Source: Lepus europaeus
Lineage: Eukaryota; Chordata; Mammalia; Lagomorpha; Leporidae
Direction: 5' to 3'
Length of the DNA stretch: 64,000 bases
Assembly (NCBI RefSeq): GCF_033115175.1
Contig: NC_084850.1
Coordinates: 108,297,939 to 108,361,938, forward strand
In this document: one piece after another, positions 1 through 11,378 of the stretch
How the letters are laid out: each line of letters starts with the position of its first letter
Position numbering within the stretch: the first letter of the stretch is position 1
Made by a program: the position numbers and the translations under genes
Notes under the pieces: generated by a model
Told to the model about the DNA's origin: nothing
The model's database searches: none
The model's input: only the letters and a program-made list of their open reading frames with translations

Positions 1-87
1 GAGCAGCTGGGACCAGGATCCGGTGCCCATATGGGATGCCGCCGCCGCAGGTGGAGGATTAACCAAGTGAGCCACGGCGTCGGCCCC
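1..87 (-). mobile_element. CSINE, main form, cut by window edge
   Basis: Only the tRNA-like head end is inside the window: the reverse strand begins near GGCCGACGCCGTGGCTCACTT, followed by the reverse of 'cccatatgggatgcc'. The rest lies upstream of base 1. Confidence 0.88.
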
Positions 88-94
88 AAAGTTA

Positions 95-363
95 AAGTTT
101 CTTTTAAAGTATATGTGAAAGAGAGCATGCTGTCATCTGATGGTTCACTCCCCAAGTTCCCCTCGGCAGCCAGAAGTGGGTCAGCTCAGAGCCAGGGGAA
201 CTCAAGTACTTGAGCCATCCCTGCTGCCTCCCAGCGTGCACACTTGGTAGGAAGATGTGGAATCAGGAGCCCGACCTGCAACATGAACCCAGGCACTTCG
301 ATATGGGACGTGGGTATCCTAACCAGTTGGTGGCTTAACCACTAGGCCAAATACCTGTCCCCT
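95..363 (-). mobile_element. CSINE, older form
   Basis: It contains 'ggttcactcccc', 'gagccatccctgctgcctcccag' in diverged form and ends in 'ccactaggccaaatacctgtcccc', the head end of the older form. It lies immediately beside the main-form copy at the window start. Confidence 0.85.
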
Positions 364-419
364 GTGAACTTTTAGTCACTTTTAATGGGTGCTGGAGGCT
401 GAGGGCCTGCACATGGACA

Positions 420-590
420 CTCAATTTCTCCAGGAAGTAGTGTGACCTCGGCAAATACACTCGCTGAGCTTTGAATTCCTCTATGTAAAAGGAAACTGAT
501 CCTCTTTATTCATGGGTTGACTGGTATTGAAATAGGAAGGTATGATGAGTAAAACAGTTCCCAGGACCACGTAAATAACTTGGCCCTGGC
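420..590 (+). repeat. MIR-type SINE remnant
   Basis: The segment reads like the MIR core: 'gtgtgacctcggcaaat', then a region resembling 'cctctgt..aaaaggaaactgat', and later 'cagttcccaggaccac'. MIR is an ancient mammalian SINE. The match is by eye and degraded. Confidence 0.65.
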
Positions 591-1374
591 ACACCTTCCC
601 TGTTTGCGTGGTAGGGAAAACCAAGCAAGACTGGCCAGCAGGGCTGTTTTCTTCTCCATCCTTGAGTAGGTAGAGGTCAAGTTTTCATGCGAGGCTAAAG
701 CGAGGACTGACCCCTATAGGAAGCTATTTGTGACACTGAATACTCTCGTCCCCTAACTGGCTAGAGGTGTCCCCAAGGGCTGACTCACTGCCGGCCCCTG
801 GCTCTGTGACACACCTGTAGAGTGTCTTGGAGGAGTAGTTATGTGTCTAATTTGCTCAGTTCTACCCTTAGGAAACACGTTCATGTCACCAGCTTGCCAG
901 ATGCATGAAACCAGAGGCGTTTGCCTGGGTGGTGTGTGGGGGGCTGGCCTAGTGCCCATCCCTTTGAGGCCCTCCCCACCTCAGTCCCCATCTCTGCTGA
1001 TGTGACATGCCACTCCCTGGGGTGGGGGGTGGGGAGATTGTCCCGCCTCCCCTCTGTTTCCCCAGGCAGGCCAGCGTCTGTCCCTCCTCCCTTTCATAGC
1101 TCAGCTGCCCTTCCCTCTCACAGGGGCTTCCCACCAAAGCACCTGGCCAGGTTCCTCAATGCCCCCCCCCCCCCTCCCCCTGAGCTGTGGTTCCTGAGGA
1201 CAGTATCTGCCTGTCTTGGTTTGACGGGTCTCAAAGGCTGGCAAGAGGAACGCCTCCTAGAATACGGGAGCATCCCCTTCCTGCTCTAATTTCACTGTGG
1301 ATGTTACCTTCCTCTCACACACTCTGCTGTGGTGGGGACGCTGAACGAGGTGGCGGTCAATCTTGGGTCAACGT
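588..1374. other. No recognised gene or repeat
   Basis: Fairly GC-rich unique DNA. The only simple-sequence feature is a C-tract at about 1162-1180. A 122-codon open frame at 921-1289 is proline- and serine-rich, matches nothing I know and overlaps antisense open frames, so I treat it as chance. Confidence 0.5.
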
Positions 1375-1560
1375 CACGGACTCCCCGCCCAGGAACCAAG
1401 TGCCCTTAGCAAAGTCATTTAACCTTTCTTGCTCACCACTTTTTCTTTTTTTATTCCAAATCAAAAATAGGGAAAATACCACTTACCTCCAAGGCTTGTG
1501 ATGGTGAAAGGATACGATGACGTGGTATAGCAGGTTCAGTTAATGAAACAAACCCTCGTC
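1375..1560 (+). repeat. MIR-type SINE remnant
   Basis: 'agcaaagtcatttaacctttcttgc' followed by 'aaaatagggaaaataccact' and 'gtgatggtgaaaggatacgatga' follows the order of the MIR consensus (gcaagtcacttaacctct, aaaatggggataata, tgtgaggattaaatga). Confidence 0.7.
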
Positions 1561-3834
1561 TCTCAGGAGCTGCTACAGAGCTTCTGTTGCTGTCAGATTC
1601 ATGCTCCAGGCTTGCCCACTCTGCTCTCCGTCCCTCTGGCTTCTGCTTGGCTTTGGCTGACCAGGAGCCCTAGCGAGAAATAAAAGGGAGCGAGGAGAGT
1701 GAAGCCAGGGACCTCTTTCTTTCCCTGGCTTTCTCCCTGCAGAGTCACCTTAGTATGGCTGTGTCCCTTGACTGAAGGTCACGGCTCTGAAGGCAGCCCT
1801 GTGTTTGGGACTTTGTCCTTGTGGCTTCCAGTTGCCACTCTGTATCTGCTCGACTTTGGACGCAGCTGCGATAAGAGCCTCAGAGTGTGGCAGTGACGCT
1901 GGCTGGTACAGCCGGGAGCTTCCAGAGTGACCTCTTTCTTAGTGGGCTCCTTCTTTCTGCACGCCTTGGGCCTTGTGTGCATCTCTCCTTGCAAGGAATT
2001 TGGGAAATAACAGCAACATATCGCCTAGAGTACACTGTTCCCAAGAAACACCATACAGTGTAAGGGTTTTCTTACTACTGTGTTGTCTGAACGCTCATGG
2101 GTGAGGAGGAAAAAAAAAAAAACAAGTGACTGCAAGAGTCCATCAGGTGACCTGTGATGTTGACCTTGGGCTTTCCTCCTATGTAGCTACTTGGATTATT
2201 TATTCAGATGCAATACTGTGTATCAAAATGGCGCCCCTCTGTAACCGAGAACCTGAGTTAGGGAGAGTTCTAGGAACCTATGTTTTTGACAAAGGTCTCC
2301 TATGGTAGCCTCCTGTCTTTTCTACCAAATGACCTGGAGAATTAAAGGGCTGTGTCTTCTTTAGGCTACAAGCCACACAGTTTCATATAGGATTCCACCT
2401 GCTCTGGTTTGGCTGCTGCCACTTAGGTCTTACCAAAAGGTAAGGCAGCTAATTGTCTAGGCGCTGTCATCCTGGCTTGTGACTTGGAGGAGGAGCTTGG
2501 CCTACTCCCTGAGTAGAGTCTGACACAGCTTCATGTGCAAGTCAAACTTTTTCATTTCCAACTTCCTTCGCCCTCAGGCTGCCTTAAAGTTAGTGGGGAG
2601 AGACGGCTCATGTCTTTTGGCACTAGCTCCAGGACAGAATTAATCTTTTGGCAGCCCCTTCCCTGGAGCTAGAAGTTTCTCTGAATTGCACACAGATATC
2701 TCCAAGAAAGATCAGTGTCTCTGGAGTCTCTTCTCTTAACTAAATTCCACCCATGTCGTCTTGGTTGTCATGGCCAACTTCCTTCCTCTTTGTATTAATA
2801 AATGTCCCTTCTGGTTCCCACTTTTCTAAGACTCAATTTCCTCCCCTTTTCTTCTCTTACATCTCATTCTTGAGAACATGCCTCCTCTCTGTTTGTCCAG
2901 CAGTGTCTTAGTCAGTCTATGTCATTTCTACCTTTGCATCCTAAACTCAGTTACAATGGAGGCATAATAACCACTGGTACAATGAAAAGGCCTTTGTCAC
3001 AGTGTGAGTCAATCAAATTACCTTGGATCTGTGGCCACAGAAATTGTCTGAACAAACTCTGAAGTACTACTCATGTGTGGGAGGTGAGTTCCACTTAGGG
3101 ACAAGTGTTATTGTTCATCCATCTTTCCCCAAATCAGCTCAATTTAACAGTGACTGGCTGCCTATTAGGGACCTGCCTCTCCATTGAGTTGAGTTATGCC
3201 ATGGAACCTCTGGAGACACAAACTCAACTACTTTCTTTAATTGATGGCCAAGTGTGGTTCCTTCCACTCGAAAAAATAATTACCTTTCATCACAGCCTGT
3301 TGCTGTGCTCCTCCATGCCTGTGATCCCATAGCCACTCTCTCCCTAAAAAGAAAATGTTTGTTCTTGTTAAGATCAGCATTAAAAAAAAAAACCCAAACT
3401 GAGCTCAAGATAATGGCAGAAATGTGCTTGAAAAGAAATAAGGTAGCAAGCTGAAATCGCCTACATGATCATTGCTAACCCTGGCTATCTGCTGACAGTT
3501 ACAGTTAGGCAGAGAGAGCTGGAATGATCCAGAAACCTGAAGGACATAAGTGAAAGGCATAGTGCTGAAACCAGCACCGTGCTCTGGTGACAGCCCTAAG
3601 CCGCTCAAACACAGGGTCAGGGTCAGGGTCAGCTGGACCCCTAAGGGTGTCAAGCCAACTGCTTTGTCACAGTTAGTTTTATTGCAGTCAGCACCAATAC
3701 CACAATAAGCTGCCTTTAAAGGGAACGAAAACACACTGGCTTACAAAAGCCATTCATGGAAGTGTGACACGCGCACAGAAAAGTGCCCGGAAGTTTAGTG
3801 TACCGTTCACTGAACGTTCACAACTGAGAATGCC
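1561..3834. other. No recognised gene or repeat
   Basis: About 2.3 kb of unique-looking DNA of average composition. Small features are an A-run near 2110-2121, an A-run near 3381-3390, and three copies of GGTCAG at about 3612-3629. Short open frames occur on both strands, none with recognisable protein similarity. Parts could be very old repeats that can no longer be recognised by eye. Confidence 0.5.
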
Positions 3835-4100
3835 CATGTGACCCCAGAAACCTCCTCGTGTGGCCTCAGCCACTCACGATCTAACCCTTCTTTCCCGCCT
3901 CAGGTTTTCTCCTTAGCAGGTGTACCTAGCAGCCTATGTGGGTTTTTGTTATTCATCTTACTAACACTCTGTCTCCTCCCCCAGGGTGTATGCTTCGGGA
4001 AGGGCAAGACTTCTGTTTTGTCAAGCTCCGAGCCCCCAACTCCTCCGACCGCGCCTAGCACACAATCATCACCCAGCAACTATTTGTGGAACAAATGAAG
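3835..4100 (+). repeat. L2-type LINE 3' end
   Basis: It ends with 'gcgcctagcacacaatcatcacc' and 'aactatttgtggaacaaatgaag', resembling the L2 terminus (cctagcacagtgcctggca ... aatatttgttgaatgaatg). Upstream CT-rich DNA around 3960-4010 fits the L2 3' UTR. This is a by-eye match. Confidence 0.55.
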
Positions 4101-4138
4101 AAAACGCTGCAATCAGAAGCGCTTAAAAACAAACCTCA

Positions 4139-4735
4139 TCACGAACAGATGAATGGATAAAGAAATGTGCAATACCCGCACGACTGAATATTATTCAGCC
4201 GTAAAAAGAAGCGCAGTGGTGACAATGTACTACAACATGGACGAATCCTGAAAACATTATTATGAATGAAAGAAGCCAGACACGAAACACATCCTGCATG
4301 ATTCCATTTATATGAAACACCCAGAATAGGCAAATCCATAGAAACAGAAAGCACATTCGTGCTGGCCTAGGGCTGGGGGAGGGCAGACTAGGGAGTGACG
4401 GCCTATGGGTCCGGGTTTTCTTCTGCAGTGTTGAAAATGTTTGGAACTGGATAGAGGCAATCGCTGCACTAAATGCCCCCTGAATTATTTGCTTTAAGAT
4501 GTTTCATTTCAGGCAGGGTGGGAGGGAGAGGAAGGGAAGGAGGGAAGGAGGAAGGGCAGAGGGGAGGATGGGAGGGAATATCATTATACTCTTAGAATTC
4601 TATCTATGAACTACACTGAATCTGTTCTCTTTGTATGGCTATCACATTAAGATGAAAAAAAGTATCAGACAAATGATGTTTTATTTTATGTTATGTGAAT
4701 TTCACCTTAACAAAACAAAATTTTAGAAAGAAACC
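4139..4735 (+). mobile_element. L1M 3' end, split by a younger L1
   Basis: Two parts of one old L1: 4139-4497 ('gaatattattcagccgtaaaaag', 'gaaagaagccagacacgaaac', 'atgattccatttatatgaaac', 'ggctgggggagg') and 4687-4735 ('gttatgtgaatttcaccttaac'). These are the standard order of an L1M ORF2 end and 3' UTR. The break is filled by the L1 tail at 4510-4674. No usable coding frame remains. Confidence 0.85.
4510..4674 (+). mobile_element. Lagomorph-type L1 3' end, nested in L1M
   Basis: A GGA-rich tract (about 4513-4575), then 'ggaatatcattatactc' and 'tctatgaactac' as in rabbit L1 tails, ending in an A-run. It is flanked by near-perfect 12-bp duplications, GATGTTTCATTT at 4498-4509 and GATGTTTTATTT at 4675-4686, which mark a 5'-truncated insertion. 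Confidence 0.75.
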
Positions 4736-4737
4736 GA

Positions 4738-5073
4738 GGGGCCGGTGCTGTGGCATGGTGGGTAAAGCTGCCACCTGCAGTGCCAGTATCCCACATGGGC
4801 GCCAGTTTGAGACCTGGCTGCTCCACTTCCGATCCCACTCTCTGCTATGGCCTGGGAAAGCAGTAGAAGATGGCCCAAGTCCTTGGGCTCCTGCAGCCCT
4901 GTGGGAGACCCAGAAGAGGCTCCTGGCTCCTGGCTTTGGATCGGTGCAGCTCCGGCCAGTGTGGCCAATTGGGGAGTGAACCAGCGGATGGAAGACCCTC
5001 CCCCACGTCTCTCATTCTCTCTTTAACTGTGACTTTCAGTTAAAATAAATAAATCTTTAAAAAAAAGAAAAAA
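4738..5073 (+). mobile_element. CSINE, main form, full length
   Basis: Complete from GGGGCCGGTGCTGTGGC to AAATAAATAAATCTTTAAAA. Flanks 'aaagaaaccga' and 'aaagaaactga' look like a TSD. It sits exactly at the end of the old L1M. Confidence 0.93.
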
Positions 5074-5295
5074 GAAACTGAAACAGTATGAAGCTTGTCA
5101 AAGACTTTTCCCCTTCCCAACCAAGAACAGGGGATTCTGCTTTATACTAGGAGTGAGATGGATAACGTAGGTGTCAATTTGGAGTAAGCGGAGTAGGCTA
5201 AATTGCTAATATGGGAAGGAAGAAAGGATTTCTAGCTCTGGGAGCTGGGAGACTAAAGCTAGCAAAGTTGAATGAAGGTAGAAGAGGGTGGAAGA

Positions 5296-5578
5296 GGGGC
5301 CGGCGTTGTGGCATAGCAGATTAAGCCACCACTTTTGACACTGGCATCCAGTATGTGCTCTGGTTCGAGTCCCTGCTGGCCCGCGTGCTTGGATCCCTGC
5401 CACCTATGTGGGAGACCCGGATGGAGTTCCAGGCTCCTGGCTTCAGCCTGGCCCAGTCCCAGCTGTTGCAGCCATTTGGGGAATGAATCAGCAGATGGAC
5501 ATCTCTCTCTATCTCTGTAATTCTGCCTTTCAAACAAAGAAGTAAATCTTGGAAAAAATATTTTTTAATTTTTAAAAC
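5296..5578 (+). mobile_element. CSINE, main form
   Basis: Starts GGGGCCGGCGTTGTGGC. The 14-bp sequence AAGAGGGTGGAAGA occurs directly before it (from about 5282) and after it (from about 5579), a clear TSD. Confidence 0.93.
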
Positions 5579-5677
5579 AAGAGGGTGGAAGAAAAATGAT
5601 GTGGCCACCACAGGGCTGGGAGGAGAAACTTGGGCTGAGCCACCTTAGCAGGAATTTTGAGTCAAATGCAGCCCTTT

Positions 5678-5992
5678 GGCCGGCGCCACGGCTCACTAGG
5701 CTAATCCTTCACCTGCGGCACCAGCACACTGGGTTCTAGTCCCGGTCGGGGCACCGGATTCTGTCCCAGTTACTCCTCTTCCAGTCCAGCTCTCTGCTGG
5801 GGAAGGCAATGGAGGATGGCCCAAGCGCTTGGGCCCTGCACCTGCATGGGAAACCAGGAGGAAGCACCTGGCTTCTGGCTTCAGGATGGCGTAGCGGCCA
5901 TTTGGGGGGTGAACCAATGGAAGGAAGACCTTTCTCTCTGTCTCTCTCTTTCTAACTCTGCCTGTCCAAAAAAAAAAATAAATAAATAAATA
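5678..5992 (+). mobile_element. CSINE, GC-rich form with AAAT tail
   Basis: Head GGCCGGCGCCACGGCTCACTA and 'ttctagtcccggtcggggcac' are of the GC-rich form, but the tail is (AAAT)n rather than pure A. A 15-bp TSD, AAATGCAGCCCTTTG, occurs at about 5663-5677 and 5993-6007. Confidence 0.93.
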
Positions 5993-6022
5993 AAATGCAG
6001 CCCTTTGTGGTAATGAGGATCA

Positions 6023-6313
6023 TTAAAAAAAAAAGTTTTCACTTGAGAGAGAGAAAGGGCAAGCTCCCATCTTCTCTTTGACTCCCCAAGTGCCCATGAT
6101 GGCTGCGATGGGGCTGGGCTGAAGCCAGGAGAGAGGAACTCAATCTGGGTCTCCCACATTGGTGGTAGGGACCCAATCACTTGAGCCATCACGGCTGCCT
6201 CCCAGGGTGTACATTAGCAGGAAGAGGAACTTGGGAGTGAGGGCCCAGGAATCCAGCCCAGGTACTCAGGTATGGGATGCAGCTACCTTAACAAGCAACC
6301 CAACTGCACACCT
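6023..6313 (-). mobile_element. CSINE, older form
   Basis: T-rich/A-rich tail end at 6023, then 'gagccatcacggctgcctcccagg' and a degraded head near 6290-6313 ('aacaagcaacccaactgcac'). Confidence 0.85.
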
Positions 6314-6315
6314 TG

Positions 6316-6515
6316 AGAGGCAGCCGTGATGCCTCAGGTACTTGGGTCCCCATCACCCACCTGGGAAACTCAGATTGAGTTCCAACTCCTGGCTTTGAAT
6401 TGGTCTGGCTGTGGGTTTTGAGGGCATTTGGGGAGCGAACCAGTAGATGGGAGATCTCTGTCTGTCTCTCTGCCTTTCAAATTGAATGTGTAAATTAATG
6501 AATGCATTTGAAAAA
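6316..6515 (+). mobile_element. CSINE fragment, 5'-truncated
   Basis: It begins mid-element ('tgcctcaggtacttgggtcccc') and runs through 'ggagcgaaccagtagatgggag' to a diverged AATTAATGAATG tail. It abuts the minus-strand copy before it, giving a tail-to-head inverted pair. Confidence 0.85.
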
Positions 6516-6660
6516 AGGAAAGCAGAGAGCATTATGGGCAACCTCCAGAGGTTTGGGACGTCTGGGCTCTAGAACCAGGAGAGAATAAATTTCTGTTGTT
6601 TGAAACCACCCAACCAGTTTCTGGTCACTTGTTACAGGAATCTAAGGAACTAGGGTTCTT
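6516..6660 (+). mobile_element. MLT1-type MaLR LTR, 3' end
   Basis: 'gagaataaatttctgttgtttgaaaccaccc' is the usual MLT1 polyadenylation segment, followed by 'acaggaatctaaggaacta'. Only about the last 140 bp can be seen. Confidence 0.65.
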
Positions 6661-7845
6661 CCAGGTTAACCCAACAAGGTAGAGGTGAGACCAATGGTAG
6701 AACCTAGAGTTTGCATCCCTGGATGGGGGTGAGGGGTGGGAGTTGTGTCCCAAGAGTGGCTGCATCTGTGAGGACGAGCTGGTGGTTATCTAGCCTGCTC
6801 TGTGGCTCCCACACGTGCCCACCTGACCAGCGGCATAGGAGGAGTCCTGGGACCGATGACCATCTCATGCCTGTGGTCCGCTGTCAGCAGTAGTGCTACG
6901 GCAATCAGCGGATGCTCTTCGCACAAATGAGAGGGAGGAGACTTTTAAAAAGCATCCAAGAAGAAAGCACTCTCTATTTGCATGGTGGAAATAAAATTTT
7001 ACTGCTCTGTGAGCCAGGCTTAGTCATTCAGAGGAGGGAGAGGAAATTGGCAAAGCCAGCCACGTCTTGTTTGATAAAGTGATCACCCACTTGAGGCAGC
7101 CACATTTTCAAGACATAGGGTGAAAATGCTCAGTGTGTGAGAATGGAAGGGGGAAAGCAAGTTGGCTTTCCCAAGAACACTGCTCCGGAATGTTTCCGTC
7201 CATGCTGGCTCCGAAGGAAAAACACTGAATTCTACAATGCTCCTCCATTGGAAACTGTTTGAACAGGTCTTTGTTACAAGGACAGGGAGCTATGACAAGG
7301 AGCAGAAAAGAAAGGATCTTTGATATATTCATTTACTAACGGCAAAGCCTTGCCTATGCCCCTCCACCATATCCATGTGGGGATGATCCTACTGGGTTTT
7401 AGAATGTTTAAGGACCGCTACGCCTGTTCACATGTGTGTTTAAAGAACTGGGTCTCCCAGGGGAGGATCACGCCTTCCTCTTTTAACCCATAGAAGATGC
7501 TGATTGGACAGACCCTTTTCTTAGGCTAAGGAATGTTGGTAAAACTTGATGGAAACTTTCCAGACCATAGAAAAGGTTTCATCACCAATTCCATCTCCTT
7601 GGTCATCTTTTTATCTTATAAAACCAAGACAAAGAATGCTATATTTTTCCAGTTATTTCTTTCTCCTCTCTTGTCCCAGTTTGGTCTACATGGAAAGTAG
7701 GCCTTATTCATCTTCAACTTGTTCGCTGAACAATCTTCCTTCCTTATTTTCCACACAGCCAGTCTATACATCCAGCATGTGAGATGTGAGACAGGCAGAT
7801 TCTAAATATCAAATAGGACTCTTACAATGCAGAAAAAAATTGTTT
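6661..7845. other. No recognised gene or repeat
   Basis: Unique-looking DNA. Short open frames at 6711-6893, 7108-7332 (minus) and 7546-7782 show no family features. Confidence 0.5.
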
Positions 7846-8100
7846 CTAAAAATTTCTTTATTTGAGAGGCAGGGAGAGAGAGCACCATCCTCTGGTTCAC
7901 TCCCCCAAATGCCTGTAAGGGCCGGGAGGCAGAAAAAGCTCCATCCAGATCTCCCACACAGGTGGCAGGGAACCTACCACCTGAGCCATCACCACGGCTT
8001 CCCAAGCTCCGCATTACCAGGAAGCTGGAGTCAGCAACCAGAGCTGGAGTCTAAACCTAGGGACTCTGATGTGAGATGTACCTTAACCACTTAGGCCCCA
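7846..8100 (-). mobile_element. CSINE, older form
   Basis: Shows 'atttctttatttgagaggcag', 'gagccatcaccacggcttccc' and head end 'taaccacttaggccccacccc'. The copy is diverged, with several small deletions. Confidence 0.85.
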
Positions 8101-8904
8101 CCCCCACCCCCAATTCTTCCCTTTTGCTATTTGTCATGTAAAGCAAAGTAAAAATCTGTAAGTCATTGTCGGTCAGGATGTGGACAGGGAGGCAGACTCA
8201 CTATGCGTGTTCTAGGAATACAGTCTTTCACAGCTGTGGGAAGAGCTGGGGAAGTGAGTGTCTGGAAGGGGGTGTCACAGGATCACAGAGTCACTAGCTG
8301 CTGCCAGGAGCCCGGGTGCAGTTGAACAATCAGAGCTTGCAGGAAAATTCCAGAAGCCAAGCACATTCAGCTGCTGAAGCAGGGCCCCACGAAGGGGGGA
8401 GTTCACGGAGAGGTTTATGGGAAACCGTGGCCTCTGCGCAGCTCCCGCCTGCGTGGGGTGACAGCCAAACCCCTGGTGGTGGGCCCGAGGCAGCTGGCGG
8501 TGAGCAGAGCCAGCAGCAGGAAATGTGAGCTGGGAGGGGGAGCTGAGGCGAGCAGGATAAGCCAGGAGCTGTGGGGCACCCCTGTCTCTGTCACTCACTC
8601 CATCTGACCGGAAAGTTGCCAAGGGCAGCGACTGCAGCTCGCCTTCCGCCCTGCGATTCTCGCACAAGTTTCTCGTCTGGCCAACTCTAACCCGGAATCC
8701 TACAAGGGAGGGGCTTCTAGGAAGTGAAGTTAGCCTTCAGCAAAGCGGCCCGAGCACAATTCAGCAACGTGTCCATTGCCAAGATAACCAAAGTGACATC
8801 ACCAGCTCCGCAGCAGCCATTTTGAAGTCACCCCTCCATTCTGCGGTCCCCTAGCTCAAAACTCGGAATGCCCGCCTTTGAGAAGCTTGCAGGATTCTGA
8901 GTCC
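8101..8904. other. CpG-containing unique segment
   Basis: No repeat or protein family recognised. About 8330-8880 has many more CpG dinucleotides than its surroundings ('ctcgccttccgccctgcgattctcg' region at 8638-8664) and a CCATTTT motif near 8817, as in YY1 sites. Open frames on both strands (8275-8667 minus, 8316-8528 plus) follow the GC content and are not convincing as genes. It could be an old promoter or enhancer. Confidence 0.35.
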
Positions 8905-9060
8905 TGGCTGGGGCTCAGAGGTAATGTGTAACCTTAGGCAAACCTCTCTCTCCTCGCTTGAAATGGGCAGAGTTGCACTCACTTGGCATTGGTATGGTCC
9001 AAATGATAAAATGGAAGGGAAAGTACCTAGGAAACTACTAAATGCCCTTGTGGATGTGAA
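8905..9060 (+). repeat. MIR-type SINE remnant
   Basis: 'gagtcctggctggggctcag' followed by 'gtgtaaccttaggcaaacctctctc' and 'gaaatgggcag' is the MIR order (gagtcctggctctgccact, gtgaccttgggcaagtcac, aaaatgggg). Confidence 0.7.
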
Positions 9061-9599
9061 TTCCCTTATTTGAAGGAATTATTTTTCAGCTTAGCAGATG
9101 TTTAGAGCTTATGTACAAAATACATACTCAAATTTTGAACTGAATGAATTAATGCATGAACATGACTTGGCATCATGGGAGAAAAAAACGGAAGGTCTTG
9201 GGGGGGTACATAAATTTCAAACACGCGAGCCGCCAGAATAGCATCCTCTTCCCTCATCTGTGGCGCCATAACCCAGAAGCTTCTCCGATCTATTTTCTAG
9301 TTAACAAAGAATAAGGGGGACATCTTCCTCTGCATCACCATCTATACAGCATGTGCTTGAAAGCTCAGAACACACTGCAATGGAGCATGGCTGATGCGAA
9401 ATGGCTTCATCAGCATAGACCTCCCTGGCAGGTAATTGGCAACATCGGCTCATCACCCAGTAGTTCCACTTCTGAGAGTTTATCTGAAGGAAGTGCTCGG
9501 ATATCTGTGACGGTGTAACTGCTGGGCTTTAGCATTCTATCGGTGAACCCCGTTCATCTCACAGGAGGTTGGCTCTCCAACTGAAGAAAGCACCTGTAA
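9061..9599. other. No recognised gene or repeat
   Basis: Mostly AT-rich unique DNA with a short G-run near 9201-9206. 'cagtagttccacttctgagag' near 9460 faintly recalls an L1 ORF2 end, but too little matches for a call. Confidence 0.4.
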
Positions 9600-9906
9600 G
9601 GGGGACCACTGGCACTGTGGTAGAGTGGGCTCAGCTGCCACCAGCGATGCCAGAATCCCAGATCAGAGCACTGGGTAGAGTCCTGGCTGCTCTGCTTCTG
9701 ATCCAGCTCCCTGCTAATGGTCCTGGGATGACAGAAGATGACAGCCCAAGTACTTGGACTCCTGCAACCCATGTGGGAGACCCCAGTGGAGTTCCTGGCT
9801 TCTGGCTTCCACCTGGCCCCGTTGCAACCATTGCAAACTTTTGGGGAGGGAACCACTGGAGGGAAGATTCTTTCTCTCTGTCTCTCAGGAGAAAAAAAAA
9901 AAAAAC
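9600..9906 (+). mobile_element. CSINE, main/older intermediate
   Basis: Diverged head ('gggaccactggcactgtgg') and an A-run tail. A 13-bp TSD GAAAGCACCTGTA is visible at 9586-9598 and 9908-9920. Confidence 0.92.
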
Positions 9907-10102
9907 AGAAAGCACCTGTAGTGACTTTGATGGTACATTCTATTGAGGGAGAATTTGTACCTTGTATAAGGTAGACTAAACTAAGGGGATTTGTGGATGG
10001 AGGAGAGAGAATTAAACCATATTAACCAATACATTTGAAATGATGATCTCTCAGTGTTGGAATTATGGGAAACTTTTTTTCTTCTCTGTTCTTTCTTTCC
10101 TT

Positions 10103-10443
10103 TTTTTTTTTTTTTTTAAAAAAGATTTATTTATTTTATCTGAAAGTCAGAGTTACACAGAGAGAGAAGGAGAGGCAGAGAGCGAGGTCTTCCATCTGCT
10201 GGTTCACTCCCCAGATGGCCGTAATGGCCGGAGCCGTGCCGATTCGAAGCCAGGAGCCAGGAGCTTCCTCCGGGTCTCCCACAGGGGTGCAGGGGCCCAA
10301 GGACTTGGGCCATCTTCCACTGCTTTTCCAGGCCATAGCAGAGAGCTGGATCAGGAGTGGGCAGCCAGGACTTGAACCGGCGTCCATATAGGATGCCACC
10401 ACTGCACGCAGTGGCTTTACCCGCTAGGCCACAGCACCGGCCC
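10103..10443 (-). mobile_element. CSINE, main form, full length
   Basis: Starts with T-run and AAGATTTATTTATTT on the plus strand and ends in 'cacagcaccggcccc'. Flanking 'tctgttctttc' and 'tctgttcattc' suggest an imperfect TSD. Confidence 0.94.
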
Positions 10444-11050
10444 CTCCTCTGTTCATTCTGTATTAAGCTTTTCTCAAAAGAGTAAAGTAAAAGAAAATAA
10501 ATGCAGTAAATATTTATTACTTTTATGATTAGGGAAATCAATAAGTGTTTAAAAAAGAATTTTCTGATGTATGACTTGGATTTCATTTCTCATCATTTGT
10601 ATGTTTTATTAAGAAAACAATTGGAGGACAGAAGATAAAGTCGTTTATGTTAGCATATAGCTTACCTACACTGGAATTTTAGGATAACAGCATTCTGAGA
10701 CCTTGAAATAACATAAAGGTCAAACAACCTACCCAATGAGAAGGCTTCTAAGTACTTTAGAAGATTAACCATCTTCGCAGGAGGGTTCAAAGTATACCCA
10801 CTTCTTTAACTGCACAGTATTTATACTTCAGATAATGTTGTGCTAATTCACCTTGAAATAATTTTTGTGCATGGTATGAGGTGGAGGCTGAGTTTAATTT
10901 CCTTCCTACTCTGATAATGTTGGATGAAGTCAAGAGAAGGAGGGAGAGAGGGAGAGCGCCTGCGTGCCAGGGCGTGAATCCATGCCTGCAATAATGACAT
11001 TAGCCCATGCACAATGGCAAAGCCCTCATACTTAAGCACTTCTTATTTTC
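10444..11050. other. No recognised gene or repeat
   Basis: AT-rich unique DNA. 'gagaaggagggagagagggagagcgcctgcgtgcc' near 10935 may be a scrap of a SINE tail, but no head follows. Confidence 0.45.
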
Positions 11051-11378
11051 TTAAATATTTATTTGAAAAGCAGAATGACGGTGGGCATTGGGGGTGGGTG
11101 GGAGAGATCAATCTTCCACCCAACTAGTTCACTCCCCAAATGGCTGCAAGAGCAAGGGCTAGGCCAGATGAAGACAGGAGCCTGACTCCATTTGGGTCTC
11201 CCATGTGGGTGGCAGGGGCCAAAGTATTTGGACCATCCTCTGCGGCTTTCCCCAGGTGCATTAGCAGGAAGTTGGATCAGAAGTAGAGCAGCTGCTGGAT
11301 CAGAAGTGGGACTCAAACTGCTGCTCTGATACGGGATGCTGACATGGTCCCTTAACCTGCTGTACCACAACGCTAGTG
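11051..11378 (-). mobile_element. CSINE, main form, with internal duplication
   Basis: Standard minus copy ending 'ctgtaccacaacgctagtgg'. 'gctggatcagaagt' is present twice (about 11270 and 11291), a small tandem duplication within the element. Confidence 0.9.

Noticed and set aside
3612-3629. Telomere-like repeat
   Set aside because: Three GGTCAG units only, and the unit is not TTAGGG.
5678-5760. tRNA gene (tRNA-like promoter and 'ggttctagtcccgg' B-box)
   Set aside because: It is the tRNA-derived head of a CSINE; no complete cloverleaf.
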